A DNA stretch of 64,000 nt from Actinobacillus vicugnae (GTDB taxonomy: Bacteria > Pseudomonadota > Gammaproteobacteria > Enterobacterales > Pasteurellaceae): NCBI RefSeq assembly GCF_901687125.1, contig NZ_CABFJY010000022.1, forward strand, positions 1 through 64,000, read 5' to 3'. Position numbers and translations under genes: made by a program. The notes under the pieces are model-generated. The model saw nothing but the letters and a program-made list of their open reading frames with translations, made no database searches and was not told the DNA's origin. Below are positions 19,911-29,491 of this stretch, in pieces; the first letter of the stretch is position 1; the number at the start of each line of letters is the position of its first letter.

Positions 19911-20801
19911 TTATAAGTTTAAGCTTGCTAATTTATCCGCTTCTTCTTTAAAAGATAAAATTGCATTTTTATCGAAGAAATATTGCGTACCACAACATTC
20001 GCATTGCATATCAATTACGCCATTTTTTTCGGCCAGCATTTCATCAATTTCTTCCATTGGTAATAATAAAATTGCATTGCCAGAACGCTCGCGTGAACAG
20101 CCACAATGGAATTTCGTTTCTTGTGCTGGATACACTTCAACTTGTTCTTCGTGATAGAGGCGGAACAATAATTCTTCTGCTTCTAAGCCAAATAATTCTT
20201 CGTCTTTTACTGTTTCAGCAAGTGTCATTAGATGTTCAAAATCTTCTGGCGTACCCGTACCATCTGGCATGATTTGTAATAATAAGCCACCAGCCACTGG
20301 TTTGCCTTCGTATTCGCCTGTACGGATCACTAAATGAGTTTGTAACTGTTCAGATCGGATAAAATAATCTTCTAAGCATTCACGGATTGTTGGTTTATCT
20401 AATGCGATAACACCTTGGTAACGTTCACCATCGTTTGGCATAATGGAGATAACTAATACACCATTGCCGATCATTTCACTGAGGGTGGAATTGTCGGTGA
20501 TTTCCGCTTGAGTACGTGCAAGCGCACGTAATTGTTGTTGCTCATTACCATTGACAACCGCTAATTTAAGTGGGCCATCACCTTGAATTTGCACCGTGAT
20601 AGTGCCTTCAAACTTCATAATTGCAGTGAGTAAGCTAGTTGCTACCAACATTTCACCTAGTAAATTTTGCACCGCTTTCGGATATTGGTGAGTATTTAAC
20701 GTTTCAGTAAAAGTATCGTTTAAGCGCACCCATTCGCCACGCACTGCACGATTTTGGAATAAATAGCGATAAAGTTTGTCGTTGTCTTTTGTATAACTCA
20801 T
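19911..20801 (-). CDS. hslO: HslO (Hsp33), redox-regulated chaperone
   Basis: Holdase activated by oxidative unfolding. The start is ATG 20801, giving MSYTKDNDKLYRYLFQ as in homologues; the extension to 20870 runs through an uptake signal. The four zinc-binding cysteines of the redox switch are present as CGC and CECC near the C-terminus (pattern CxC then CxxC). Length 296 is usual. hslR lies upstream on the same strand and nudE is divergent, which is the same neighbourhood as in E. coli. Confidence 0.94.
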   Translation of the reverse strand: MSYTKDNDKLYRYLFQNRAVRGEWVRLNDTFTETLNTHQYPKAVQNLLGEMLVATSLLTAIMKFEGTITVQIQGDGPLKLAVVNGNEQQQLRALARTQAEITDNSTLSEMIGNGVLVISIMPNDGERYQGVIALDKPTIRECLEDYFIRSEQLQTHLVIRTGEYEGKPVAGGLLLQIMPDGTGTPEDFEHLMTLAETVKDEELFGLEAEELLFRLYHEEQVEVYPAQETKFHCGCSRERSGNAILLLPMEEIDEMLAEKNGVIDMQCECCGTQYFFDKNAILSFKEEADKLASLNL

Positions 20802-20922
20802 GGTTGTTCCTAGTAGAAGCGGCAGGATTTGCAAAAAAATTTGACCGCTTGTTAAAATAAAAGAAGGCACACGTAAAACGTGCGCCGTAGAATTGTTACT
20901 AATATAGGGATGAATTTATAAA

Positions 20923-21327
20923 TTACAATATTTGATTTTTAAATTTAACCAAATCACGACGCTCTTTTTTATTCGGGCGGCGGTCGGGATGTGGCATTGA
21001 AAGTGCATTCGCTTTGCGAGCAAAGGTAATTGCCTCACGCTGTTTCACGCTTTTTTCGGTTTCTTGGTAGAGCAATTGAGCCTCTGGTGCACCTCGCCGT
21101 TGGTCGCTTAGGGCAAGCACTTCCACTTCTTTTTCTTCGTTGCCTTGCCGAAGTTTAATCATCGCCCCCACTTCCACCGCTTTACTCACTTTCGCCCGTT
21201 GCCCGTTGTAATGTACCTTCCCGCCTTCAATCATCGCTTTGGCAATTGAACGAGTCTTATAAAAACGCGCAGCCCATAACCATTTGTCCAGCCGAACTTC
21301 ATTATCTTGTGCTTGTGTCTGTTTCAT
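20923..21327 (-). CDS. hslR: HslR (Hsp15), heat-shock ribosome-recycling protein
   Basis: S4-domain RNA-binding protein that frees stalled 50S subunits carrying peptidyl-tRNA. ATG 21327 is preferred over TTG 21348; the protein then starts MKQTQAQ and runs into VRLDKWLWAARFYKTRS, the S4 signature. The C-terminus is basic (RRPNKKERRDLVKFK). 134 residues matches E. coli (133). It precedes hslO by about 120 bp, and an uptake-signal core sits in that gap. Confidence 0.93.
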   Translation of the reverse strand: MKQTQAQDNEVRLDKWLWAARFYKTRSIAKAMIEGGKVHYNGQRAKVSKAVEVGAMIKLRQGNEEKEVEVLALSDQRRGAPEAQLLYQETEKSVKQREAITFARKANALSMPHPDRRPNKKERRDLVKFKNQIL

Positions 21328-21464
21328 TAAAATATCCAATGTATTCAATTTAATCGATTAAATTAGTTTGTGCGCAAACGGTTTCGCACAGTATAATTTT
21401 CGAGAAATTTTAGCATAAAATATGCTATCTTTAGGAAATTAAATATTGAAATGAGAACGCCTGT

Positions 21465-22022
21465 ATGACCTCAAAATCTAAGCTGCCACAGATCCTTGCT
21501 ATCGAAACCATCGCTAAAACGCGTATTTTTGAAGTGCAAGCGATTGATTTGCGTTTTTCAAATGGCGAAGAGCGGACTTATGAGCGTTTAACACCGCAAC
21601 GCCGTTCATCGGTGTTAGTGATGCCGATTCAAGATAACGAACTGATTTTTATTAAAGAATATGCGGTGGGATCGGAACGCTATGAATTAGGTTTTCCAAA
21701 AGGAATTGTTGATCAGGGCGAGGAGCCAATAATCAGCGCAAATCGAGAATTACAAGAAGAAATTGGTTTTGGTGCCAACCGTATTGAATTTTTACGTTCG
21801 CTTTATACAGGCCCGAGTCATATGTTTGGGCTGATGCACGTATTTGTGGCGCAAGATCTTTACCCATCCAAATTAGAAGGCGATGAGCCTGAACCGCTTG
21901 AGATTGTCCGTATTCCACTGGCTAACATTGATGAATTATTAGCGGATCCGAATTTTGCTGAATCTCGTAATTTATCTGCTTTGTTTATGCTCAAAGTCTA
22001 TCTTGCAAGCGGTCAAAAATAA
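21465..22022 (+). CDS. nudE: NudE, ADP-compounds Nudix hydrolase
   Basis: Hydrolyses ADP-ribose, NADH, Ap3A and similar molecules. A complete Nudix box is present: G-IVDQG-E-EPIISAN-RELQEEIG. The flanking PIQDNELIFIKEYAVGSERYELG and QDLYPSKLEGDEPEPL blocks match NudE over other Nudix enzymes. Length 185 equals the E. coli protein within one residue. An uptake signal (CAAGCGGTCAAA) covers its last codons. cysQ follows after 12 bp and is surely co-transcribed. Confidence 0.93.
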   Translation: MTSKSKLPQILAIETIAKTRIFEVQAIDLRFSNGEERTYERLTPQRRSSVLVMPIQDNELIFIKEYAVGSERYELGFPKGIVDQGEEPIISANRELQEEIGFGANRIEFLRSLYTGPSHMFGLMHVFVAQDLYPSKLEGDEPEPLEIVRIPLANIDELLADPNFAESRNLSALFMLKVYLASGQK

Positions 22023-22034
22023 GAGGATTTTTGC

Positions 22035-22847
22035 ATGCAATCACTTAATTCAACATTGTTACAAGCGGTTAAAAATATAGCGTTAGAAGCAGGCGAACAT
22101 CTTAAGCGGTTTTATCAACATTCGGTTGAAATCAAAATCAAAGCAGATCATACGCCCGTTACCGAAGCAGATTTGTTTATCAGCCAATTTGTGAGTGAAA
22201 AATTACGCCAACTCACACCAAATGTACCAATTTTATCGGAAGAAAATTGTAATATTCCTTTTGCAGAACGCCAAAAATGGCAAGAATATTGGATTATTGA
22301 TCCACTAGACGGCACACAGCAATTTATTGATCACACTGATCAATTTTCGATTGTGATTGGTTTGGTGCAGCAAAATCGTCCTGTGTTAGGCGTTATTCAT
22401 GCCCCAATTTTAGCTAAGACCTATTTTGCTATGCAGGCAAGCGGTGCGTTTTTGCAAGAAAATGATCAAATTCGACCGCTTGTTGGGCAACGAGGTTTGC
22501 TTAACCAGAATCGTTTGAAAATCACGATGGGGGCTTCCTCGCAAACTGCAGTGCTGCATGCGGTAGCTCCTGCTTATTCAGCAGAAATTCTCCAATACGG
22601 ATCGAGTAGTTTAAAAGCTGGTCTAGTTGCAGAAGGCAAAGCGGATTGCTATGTTCGGTTTGGTGATACAGGGGAATGGGATACTGCGGTTGCGGAGATT
22701 TTGCTGGCGGAGGTAGGCGGCAAAATTTTTGATTTGAAGTTTGAGCCACTTACCTATAATCAGCGCCCAACATTTGTTAATCCATACTTTGTGATGGTGG
22801 CGGATCAGCAGCTAAATTGGCAAAATATCTTTCAATTTAATTTGTAA
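22035..22847 (+). CDS. cysQ: CysQ, 3'(2'),5'-bisphosphate nucleotidase
   Basis: Removes the 3'-phosphate from PAP, the by-product of sulfate assimilation. It is an inositol-monophosphatase-fold enzyme: metal sites in LSEEN and DPLDGTQQFIDH, with a third in DTGEWDTAVAE. The 270-residue length is close to E. coli CysQ (246) with a short insertion near 150-170. GAGGA precedes the ATG. It forms an operon with nudE, and zwf follows after 75 bp. Confidence 0.94.
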   Translation: MQSLNSTLLQAVKNIALEAGEHLKRFYQHSVEIKIKADHTPVTEADLFISQFVSEKLRQLTPNVPILSEENCNIPFAERQKWQEYWIIDPLDGTQQFIDHTDQFSIVIGLVQQNRPVLGVIHAPILAKTYFAMQASGAFLQENDQIRPLVGQRGLLNQNRLKITMGASSQTAVLHAVAPAYSAEILQYGSSSLKAGLVAEGKADCYVRFGDTGEWDTAVAEILLAEVGGKIFDLKFEPLTYNQRPTFVNPYFVMVADQQLNWQNIFQFNL

Positions 22848-22922
22848 TAGCTATTTGCAACATTGTGAAAAATGTTACATATTATTCATATCTGACTAAC
22901 GAACTCGGGAATTATAAAAAAA

Positions 22923-24410
22923 ATGAATATCGAAAATAGTTGTATTGTTATTTTTGGCGCATCGGGCGATTTAACTTTCCGTAAATTAATTCCTGCGCTC
23001 TATAACTTATTTAAAATTGGTCGCCTTGGAGAGCATTTCTCTGTATTAGGTGTTGCTCGTTCAGAGCTTAATGATGATAGCTTCCGTGCCAAAATGCGTG
23101 ATGCATTAGTTAAATTCGAAAAAGCGGAAGGGCAAGCATTAGAAAATTTCTGTTCACATCTTTATTACCAAGCAGTGAACACTTCTGATGCGGTGGATTA
23201 TGCCAAATTATTGCCTCGTTTAGATGAATTACACGATAAATATGGTAGCTGTGGCAATACGCTTTACTACCTTTCTACGCCACCAAGTTTATACGGCGTT
23301 ATCCCAGAATGCTTAGCAGCACACGGCTTAACTACCGAAGAATTTGGTTGGAAGCGCATTATTGTTGAGAAACCGTTTGGTTACGATATTAAAACTGCAA
23401 AAGAACTGGATGAGAAAATTCACCACTATTTTGAAGAACATCAAATCTACCGTATCGACCATTATTTAGGTAAAGAAACGGTACAAAACTTGCTTGTATT
23501 GCGTTTCTCAAATGGTTTATTTGAGCCGTTATGGAATCGTAACTTTATTGATTATGTTGAAATTACAGGCGCAGAAGCAATTGGCGTAGAAGAGCGTGGA
23601 GGTTATTACGACGGCTCGGGCGCAATGCGGGATATGTTCCAAAACCATTTATTGCAAGTGCTAGCAATGGTCGCAATGGAGCCGCCTGCGATTATTAATG
23701 CAGATTCAATGCGTGATGAAGTTGCAAAAGTATTGCACTGTTTACATCCATTAAGCGCAGAAGATGTAAAAAATAATGTGGTATTAGCGCAATATGTAAA
23801 AGGTGAAGTAGATGATCAAATGGTGGCTGGCTATTTAGAAGAAAAAGGCGTGCCAGCAGATTCAAATACAGAAACCTATATGGCGTTGAAATGTGAAATT
23901 GATAACTGGCGTTGGGCTGGCGTACCGTTCTATGTGCGTACAGGTAAACGCTTACCAGTGCGAGTGACTGAAATTGTGATTCATTTCAAAACTACGCCAC
24001 ATCCAGTATTTAGTCAAAATGCACCAGATAATAAATTGATTATCCGAGTACAGCCAGACGAAGGTATTTCAATGCGTTTTGGTTTGAAAAAACCTGGTGC
24101 AGGTTTTGAGGCAAAAGAAGTTTCAATGGACTTCCGCTACTCAGATTTAAGCTCTGCTTCAAGTCTTTTAACCGCTTATGAACGTTTATTACTTGATGCG
24201 CTAAAAGGCGATGCAACTTTATTTGCTCGAACCGATGCGGTGCACGCTTGTTGGAAATTTGTTCAGCCGATTTTAGATTATAAAGCGGAAAGAGGCAGAA
24301 TTTATGAATACGAAGCGGGTACTTGGGGGCCAACTGAAGCAGATAAATTAATCGCTAAACGCGGTAAAGTGTGGCGTAAACCTTCAGGTATGATGAAGAA
24401 AAAAGTCTAA
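22923..24410 (+). CDS. zwf: Zwf, glucose-6-phosphate 1-dehydrogenase
   Basis: First step of the oxidative pentose-phosphate pathway, giving NADPH. The NADP-binding motif is [20 protein letters not shown] at 9-28, and the active-site block [13 protein letters not shown] (about 180) contains the catalytic histidine and substrate lysine. 495 residues is normal. The leader just upstream is short with no strong ribosome site (GGAATTA then an A-run). pgl follows 67 bp downstream, so the pathway's first two enzymes are adjacent. Confidence 0.96.
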   Translation: MNIENSCIVIFGASGDLTFRKLIPALYNLFKIGRLGEHFSVLGVARSELNDDSFRAKMRDALVKFEKAEGQALENFCSHLYYQAVNTSDAVDYAKLLPRLDELHDKYGSCGNTLYYLSTPPSLYGVIPECLAAHGLTTEEFGWKRIIVEKPFGYDIKTAKELDEKIHHYFEEHQIYRIDHYLGKETVQNLLVLRFSNGLFEPLWNRNFIDYVEITGAEAIGVEERGGYYDGSGAMRDMFQNHLLQVLAMVAMEPPAIINADSMRDEVAKVLHCLHPLSAEDVKNNVVLAQYVKGEVDDQMVAGYLEEKGVPADSNTETYMALKCEIDNWRWAGVPFYVRTGKRLPVRVTEIVIHFKTTPHPVFSQNAPDNKLIIRVQPDEGISMRFGLKKPGAGFEAKEVSMDFRYSDLSSASSLLTAYERLLLDALKGDATLFARTDAVHACWKFVQPILDYKAERGRIYEYEAGTWGPTEADKLIAKRGKVWRKPSGMMKKKV

Positions 24411-24434
24411 TTCATCAATCCTATTAATTAATGT

Positions 24435-24452
24435 GATGGGCGAAAGCCCATC
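24435..24452. repeat. Short hairpin of a widespread intergenic type
   Basis: GATGGGC and GCCCATC flank a GAAA loop, followed by CTACACT. It sits between zwf and pgl. This compact GGGC-GAAA-GCCC hairpin is a common intergenic motif in bacteria; it has no U-run and probably lets transcription through. Confidence 0.5.
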
Positions 24453-24477
24453 CTACACTGAGTTTCGAGGAAACGAT

Positions 24478-25176
24478 ATGAACACAATCATCTTCCCAAC
24501 TGCACAACAAGTGGTCGAAAAAATTGCGCAGGAATTTGTGCTTTATAGTCAGCTCAACCGTCCTGTTCATATTTCACTTTCGGGTGGTTCAACCCCAAAA
24601 TTATTGTTTAAAACGTTGGCACAAGCGCCTTTCAATACTGAAATTCAGTGGCAAAATCTGCATTTCTGGTGGGGTGATGACCGTATGGTGTTACCTACCG
24701 ATCCTGAAAGCAATTATGGTGAAGTACAAAAATTATTGTTCGATCATATTCAAATCCCAAACGAAAATATTCACCGTATTCGTGGTGAGCAACCTGTCGA
24801 ACAAGAACTTGCAAGATTTTCACAAGAATTAACCGCTTGTGTACCTAATTTAGCCTTTGATTGGATCATTCTCGGTATGGGGAATGACGGTCATACCGCT
24901 TCGCTTTTCCCTCATCAAACTGATTTCAACGACCCAAATGTGGCGGTAATTGCTAAACACCCTGAAAGCGGTCAAATTCGTATTTCAAAAACTGCAAAAT
25001 TAATTGAGCAAGCGAAACGAATCACTTATTTGGTTACAGGTGAGGCAAAAGCGGAAGTATTAAAAGAAATTAGTGAAACACCTGCAGAACAACTAGCGTA
25101 TCCAGCCGCTCGTATCAAAGCGAAACAAGGCGTAACTGAGTGGTATTTAGACAAGGAGGCTGCAAAATTATTATAA
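24478..25176 (+). CDS. pgl: Pgl (DevB type), 6-phosphogluconolactonase
   Basis: Hydrolyses 6-phosphogluconolactone made by Zwf. ATG 24478 follows GAGG and gives MNTIIFPTAQ; the extension to 24433 runs through a hairpin. SGGSTPKLLFKTL, the WWGDDRMV block and ILGMGNDGHTASLFP are the SOL/DevB signatures. 232 residues is the usual size. Together with zwf and gnd it completes the oxidative branch, although two unrelated genes separate it from gnd. Confidence 0.95.
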   Translation: MNTIIFPTAQQVVEKIAQEFVLYSQLNRPVHISLSGGSTPKLLFKTLAQAPFNTEIQWQNLHFWWGDDRMVLPTDPESNYGEVQKLLFDHIQIPNENIHRIRGEQPVEQELARFSQELTACVPNLAFDWIILGMGNDGHTASLFPHQTDFNDPNVAVIAKHPESGQIRISKTAKLIEQAKRITYLVTGEAKAEVLKEISETPAEQLAYPAARIKAKQGVTEWYLDKEAAKLL

Positions 25177-25307
25177 TGGTTGAATATGAATAAAATTCAT
25201 GATTCAGCTTAAAATTTTTCAGCAGTTTTAGCACAATTTAGCGTTGTTCTTTAGGGTTGTTTCATTTAGGATTCCAATTAAATGAAAATCTTTAATAAGG
25301 AATTCCT

Positions 25308-26630
25308 ATGACAATTCAAGCACAACAACATAATAATAATTTAAGGCAAGCAATCGATAACAGCCCAATGGGGGGTTACCAATGGGCGATTGTGATTATG
25401 GCTGCCGTAATGAATTTTTTAGATGGTTTTGACGTACTAGCTATCGCTTTTACCGCAACCAATATTTCTAAAGAATTTGGTTTATCTAAAACCGAATTTG
25501 GCGTGTTAGTTAGCGCGGGTTTAGCGGGGATGACGGTAGGGTCGTTATTTCTCGCGCCTTTGGCGGATAAATTCGGTCGTCGTCCGTTATTATTGCTTTC
25601 AGTCGCATTATCGGCGATTGGCTTGTTAATTTCAGGCTTATCTACTACGCCGTTTGTGCTTGGTTTTTCTCGCGTGATTACAGGCTTAGGTGTTGGCGGT
25701 ATTTTAGTCGGTACAAACGTAATCACGAGCGAATATTCTTCGAAAAAATGGCGTAGTTTTGCGATCAGCGTATATGCGGCAGGTTTCGGGATTGGTGCGA
25801 TGATCGGTGGTATGTTGGCAAAAGAATTACAAGCTGCATACAGCTGGCATGCGGTGTATTTTGCAGGTGCGACAATGACCGCTGTAGTATGGGCAGTGTT
25901 ATTTATTTGGTTACCAGAATCAATCGACTTTTTAACCACTAAACAGCCCGCTAATGCAAAAGCACGTTTAAATCAAATCGCGCAAAAAATAGGCTTTGGT
26001 GGCTATTGGGATTTACCTGTAAAAGTAGAGGTAATTAAAGCAAAATTACCGATTTCACAGCTATTTAACGCGAAATATCGTCGTTCAACCTTATTATTAT
26101 GGTTGTCGTTCTTTGCGATTATGTTCAGCTTCTACTTTATTAGCTCATGGACGCCCGCATTGTTAAAAGAAGCAGGAATGACGGTTGAGGACAGTATCAA
26201 CGTTGGTATGGCAATTTCGATTGGTGGTGCAGGTGGCTCATTGATTTACGGTTTAATTGCCAGCCGTTGGTCAGCACGAGCAGTATTAATGCTGTTTACG
26301 GTGCTATCAGCGATTGCGATTGTTGTATTTATCCTTTCTTCATCGGCTTTAGCGATTGCAATGGCTATGGGCGTTGTGGTTGGCGCATTAATTAATGGTT
26401 GTATCAGCGGTTTATACACCATCAACCCAGCTACCTACGATGCAGATATTCGTAATACAGGCGTGGGCTGGGCAATTGGCGCAGGACGTGCAGGCTCAAT
26501 TCTTGCGCCAACTGTCTCGGGAATGCTATTAGATGCGGGATTAGAAAAACAAACGCTTTATATCGCCGTAGCAGGTGTGATGTTATTAGCAACCATTGCA
26601 TTAGCATTTAAACGAGAAAACAAAATTTGA
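25308..26630 (+). CDS. MFS transporter, aromatic acid:H+ symporter (AAHS) type
   Basis: A 440-residue protein with 12 predicted membrane segments. The family signature D-G-F-D in TM1 (FLDGFDVLAIAFTA) and the loop GRRPLLLLSVALSAIG between TM2 and TM3 place it with PcaK/BenK-like aromatic-acid transporters (family knowledge). The actual substrate cannot be inferred; no aromatic degradation genes are nearby. It has its own AAGGAA ribosome site and lies between pgl and gnd, followed by an uptake-signal hairpin. Confidence 0.82.
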   Translation: MTIQAQQHNNNLRQAIDNSPMGGYQWAIVIMAAVMNFLDGFDVLAIAFTATNISKEFGLSKTEFGVLVSAGLAGMTVGSLFLAPLADKFGRRPLLLLSVALSAIGLLISGLSTTPFVLGFSRVITGLGVGGILVGTNVITSEYSSKKWRSFAISVYAAGFGIGAMIGGMLAKELQAAYSWHAVYFAGATMTAVVWAVLFIWLPESIDFLTTKQPANAKARLNQIAQKIGFGGYWDLPVKVEVIKAKLPISQLFNAKYRRSTLLLWLSFFAIMFSFYFISSWTPALLKEAGMTVEDSINVGMAISIGGAGGSLIYGLIASRWSARAVLMLFTVLSAIAIVVFILSSSALAIAMAMGVVVGALINGCISGLYTINPATYDADIRNTGVGWAIGAGRAGSILAPTVSGMLLDAGLEKQTLYIAVAGVMLLATIALAFKRENKI

Positions 26631-26692
26631 TTGTAACGACAGAGCCAATCTGCCGATAGCAGAAGCAAAAATTTGCTTCTAAACACAATCAT

Positions 26693-26734
26693 AAGCGGTC
26701 GAATTTGCGAAACTTTTTGCAAATTCGACCGCTT
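26693..26734. terminator. Perfect inverted uptake-signal pair after the MFS gene
   Basis: AAGCGGTCGAATTTGC and GCAAATTCGACCGCTT are exact complements around a 10-base loop. It is one of the strongest such pairs in the window, about 60 bp past the transporter stop codon. Confidence 0.75.
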
Positions 26735-26771
26735 GCATGTATAAGAATGTTGTTTTTTAAAAGGAGAAAGT

Positions 26772-27801
26772 ATGAAAAACAATCTAACAACATCTTATCT
26801 TAATGAAATTAAGCACATTTTACATTCAGCTCGCCAACAAGCCTATGCAGCGGTTAATTCCGCAATGGTGGAGGCTTATTGGAAAATTGGGCAACGTATT
26901 GTGTATTGTGCTAGAAGAACAAAATGGTTCAGATAGAGCGGAGTATGGTAAACAAATCTTACAAACGCTTTCGATTGAATTAACTAATGAATTTGGCAAA
27001 GGATTTAGCTATCGTTCATTACGAGAAATTCGCCAGTTTTATTTATTATTCAATGATCTAACAAAGTGGCGAACACTGTTCGCCAAATTAAGTTGGTCAC
27101 ATTTTCAACGTTGTTTAAAAGTGTCTAATGACCAAGCTCGTTTGTATTATTTAACCGAAGCAGCAGAAAATCATTGGTCGGTACGCACCTTAGATCGCAA
27201 TATTTCAACGCTATATTACGACCGCTTACTTGCAAGCCAAGACAAAGAACTTGTGCGGGCAGAAATGCAAGAAAAAACGCAAAAACTGCAGGCGAGTGAT
27301 TTTATAAAATCACCAACGGTTTTAGAATTTCTCAATTTACCGAGCCATTTAGCTTATAGCGAAGCAGAGTTGGAAAAGGCTCTGATTGATAATTTACAAC
27401 AATTTATGTTGGAGTTGGGCAAAGGTTTTGCCTTTGTCGCTCGCCAACAGCATATACGCACGGAAACTTCTGATTTCTTTATTGATTTAGTGTTTTATAA
27501 CTACATTTTTAAATGCTTTGTGATTGTTGAACTTAAAACAGAAAAGCTCACTCATCAGGATATCGGACAGCTGGATATGTATGTGCGAATGTATGATGAT
27601 TTGCAAAAACGTGAAGATGATAATCCAACCATTGGCTTGTTACTTTGTACCGAGGCTGATAGCGTTGTAGCTAAATATTCCGTGCTAAATGACAGCTCAC
27701 AACTGTTTACAAGCAAATATATGGCGTACTTGCCAAGCGAGGAAGAATTAGTACGAGAAATTGAACAGCAAAAAATTATCTTTGAACAGCAATTTGGCTA
27801 A
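26772..27801 (+). pseudogene. YhcG/DUF1016-family PDDEXK nuclease, frameshifted
   Basis: ATG 26772 follows AAGGAG and opens MKNNLTTSYLNEIKHIL, continuing to IGQRIV, then shifts frame and stops after ten more codons. The remaining coding sequence, LEEQNGSDRAEYGKQIL onwards, continues in the +1 frame to 27801. The cause is visible: GTATTGT at 26896-26902 is repeated at 26903-26909. Removing one copy restores IGQRIVLEEQNGS. The downstream part has the DUF1016 N-terminal domain and a PDDEXK nuclease core (DFFIDLVFYN, IVELKTEKL). Function of the family is poorly known. A shorter product could start internally at ATG 26803, but would lack the conserved N-terminus. Confidence 0.88.
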
Positions 27802-27845
27802 AATAAAAGAGTAACTTGGTTGCAGTGTAACCACATAATTTAGTC

Positions 27846-27915
27846 ACTCCATATGTGCGTATGGAGTATAGCAAGCGGTTAATTTTGCAAAATTTTTTAC
27901 AAATTCGACCGCTTG
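27846..27915. terminator. Hairpin plus inverted uptake-signal pair before gnd
   Basis: ACTCCATA/TATGGAGT forms an 8-bp stem at 27846-27867. It is followed by CAAGCGGTT at 27872 and GACCGCTTG at 27907-27915, an inverted uptake-signal pair. These would separate the broken nuclease gene from gnd, whose promoter must lie close to 27916-27944 or within the pair. Confidence 0.55.
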
Positions 27916-27944
27916 TCGCGAATTAAAACCAACAGGAGAAAACA

Positions 27945-29399
27945 ATGTCAGTAAAAGGCGATATTGGCGTTATCGGTTTAGCGGTAATGGGTCAAAATTT
28001 AATTTTAAATATGAACGACAACGGCTTTAAAGTGGTGGCGTATAACCGTACTACTTCAAAAGTGGATGAGTTCTTAGCGGGAGCGGCGAAAGGTACCAAT
28101 ATTATCGGTGCGTATTCATTAGAAGATTTAGCTGCGAAATTAGAAAAACCGCGTAAAGTGATGTTAATGGTGCGTGCAGGTGAAGTGGTGGATCAATTTA
28201 TTGATGCGTTAGTGCCTCATTTGGAAGAGGGCGACATCATTATTGATGGCGGTAACTCAAACTATCCTGATTCTAATCGTCGTGTGAAAGCATTAGCAGA
28301 GAAAGGTATTCGCTTTATCGGCACAGGCGTGTCGGGTGGTGAAGAAGGTGCTCGCCACGGGCCATCAATTATGCCAGGCGGTAACGAAGAAGCGTGGCCT
28401 TATGTGAAGCCTATTTTACAAGCGATTTCAGCGAAAACTGATAAAGGCGAGCCTTGCTGTGACTGGGTGGGCAAAGAAGGTGCAGGGCATTTTGTGAAAA
28501 TGGTTCACAATGGTATCGAATACGGTGATATGCAATTAATTTGTGAAGCCTACCAATTTTTAAAAGACGGTTTAGGCCTAAGCTATGATGAAATGCAAGC
28601 CATTTTTGCTGAGTGGAAGAAAACGGAATTAGATAGCTATTTAATTGATATTACCACCGATATTTTAGGCTACAAAGATGAAGACGGTACGCCATTAGTT
28701 GAGAAAATTTTGGATACCGCAGGTCAGAAAGGTACGGGTAAATGGACAGGGATCAATGCTTTAGATTTCGGTATTCCATTAACGTTAATCACGGAATCTG
28801 TGTTTGCACGTTGTGTTTCTTCATTTAAAGATCAACGTGTTGCAGCCTCAAAATTATTCAACAAAACCATCACACCAGTTGAGGGCGATAAAAAAGTATG
28901 GATTGAAGCAGTGCGTAAAGCATTACTTGCTTCAAAAATCATTTCTTATGCACAAGGCTTTATGTTGATTCGTGAAGCATCAGAAAACTTCGGTTGGGAC
29001 ATCAACTACGGCGCAACTGCACTATTATGGCGTGAAGGGTGTATTATCCGTAGCCGTTTCTTAGGCAATATTCGTGATGCGTATGAAGCGAATCCAGACT
29101 TAATCTTCTTAGGTTCTGATGATTACTTCAAAGGTATTTTAGAAAATGCTATGGCAGATTGGCGTAAAGTGGTGGCGAAGTCTATCGAAGTCGGTATTCC
29201 AATGCCATGTATGGCGTCTGCGATCACCTTCTTAGATGGCTATACTTCAGAGCGTGTACCAGCAAATTTACTGCAGGCACAGCGTGATTACTTCGGTGCG
29301 CATACTTACGAACGTACCGATAAACCACGTGGTGAATTCTTCCATACTAACTGGACAGGTCGTGGCGGTAATACAGCTTCAACCACTTATGATGTGTAA
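27945..29399 (+). CDS. gnd: Gnd, 6-phosphogluconate dehydrogenase (decarboxylating)
   Basis: Third enzyme of the oxidative pentose-phosphate pathway, giving ribulose 5-phosphate and NADPH. It has the Rossmann start IGVIGLAVMGQNLILNM, IDGGNSNYPD, GTGVSGGEEGARHGPSIMPGG, and the catalytic block FVKMVHNGIEYGDMQ. The C-terminal tail contains RGGNTASTTYDV. Length 484 is normal. AGGAG precedes the ATG. It is followed by a strong terminator at 29438. Confidence 0.97.
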   Translation: MSVKGDIGVIGLAVMGQNLILNMNDNGFKVVAYNRTTSKVDEFLAGAAKGTNIIGAYSLEDLAAKLEKPRKVMLMVRAGEVVDQFIDALVPHLEEGDIIIDGGNSNYPDSNRRVKALAEKGIRFIGTGVSGGEEGARHGPSIMPGGNEEAWPYVKPILQAISAKTDKGEPCCDWVGKEGAGHFVKMVHNGIEYGDMQLICEAYQFLKDGLGLSYDEMQAIFAEWKKTELDSYLIDITTDILGYKDEDGTPLVEKILDTAGQKGTGKWTGINALDFGIPLTLITESVFARCVSSFKDQRVAASKLFNKTITPVEGDKKVWIEAVRKALLASKIISYAQGFMLIREASENFGWDINYGATALLWREGCIIRSRFLGNIRDAYEANPDLIFLGSDDYFKGILENAMADWRKVVAKSIEVGIPMPCMASAITFLDGYTSERVPANLLQAQRDYFGAHTYERTDKPRGEFFHTNWTGRGGNTASTTYDV

Positions 29400-29437
29400 T
29401 AAATGCTAGAACTAATTGAACACTAAATGTTCTAACA

Positions 29438-29467
29438 AGCGGACTGATTTTCAGTCCGCTTTTTTTA
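29438..29467 (+). terminator. Rho-independent terminator of gnd
   Basis: AGCGGACTGA and TCAGTCCGCT flank a TTT loop and are followed by seven T residues. The left arm contains an uptake-signal core (ACAAGCGG), so the signal doubles as a terminator stem. Confidence 0.9.
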
Positions 29468-29491
29468 CATTTTAAACATAGGAAGCAAATT

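Noticed and set aside
24435-24452. GAAA hairpin between zwf and pgl as a terminator
   Set aside because: There is no U-run, and pgl follows at once as part of the pathway cluster; kept only as a short repeat.
26803-27801. Taking the nuclease gene as intact with a start at 26803
   Set aside because: The conserved N-terminus with a good ribosome site is present upstream in another frame, and the 7-bp duplication explains the break.
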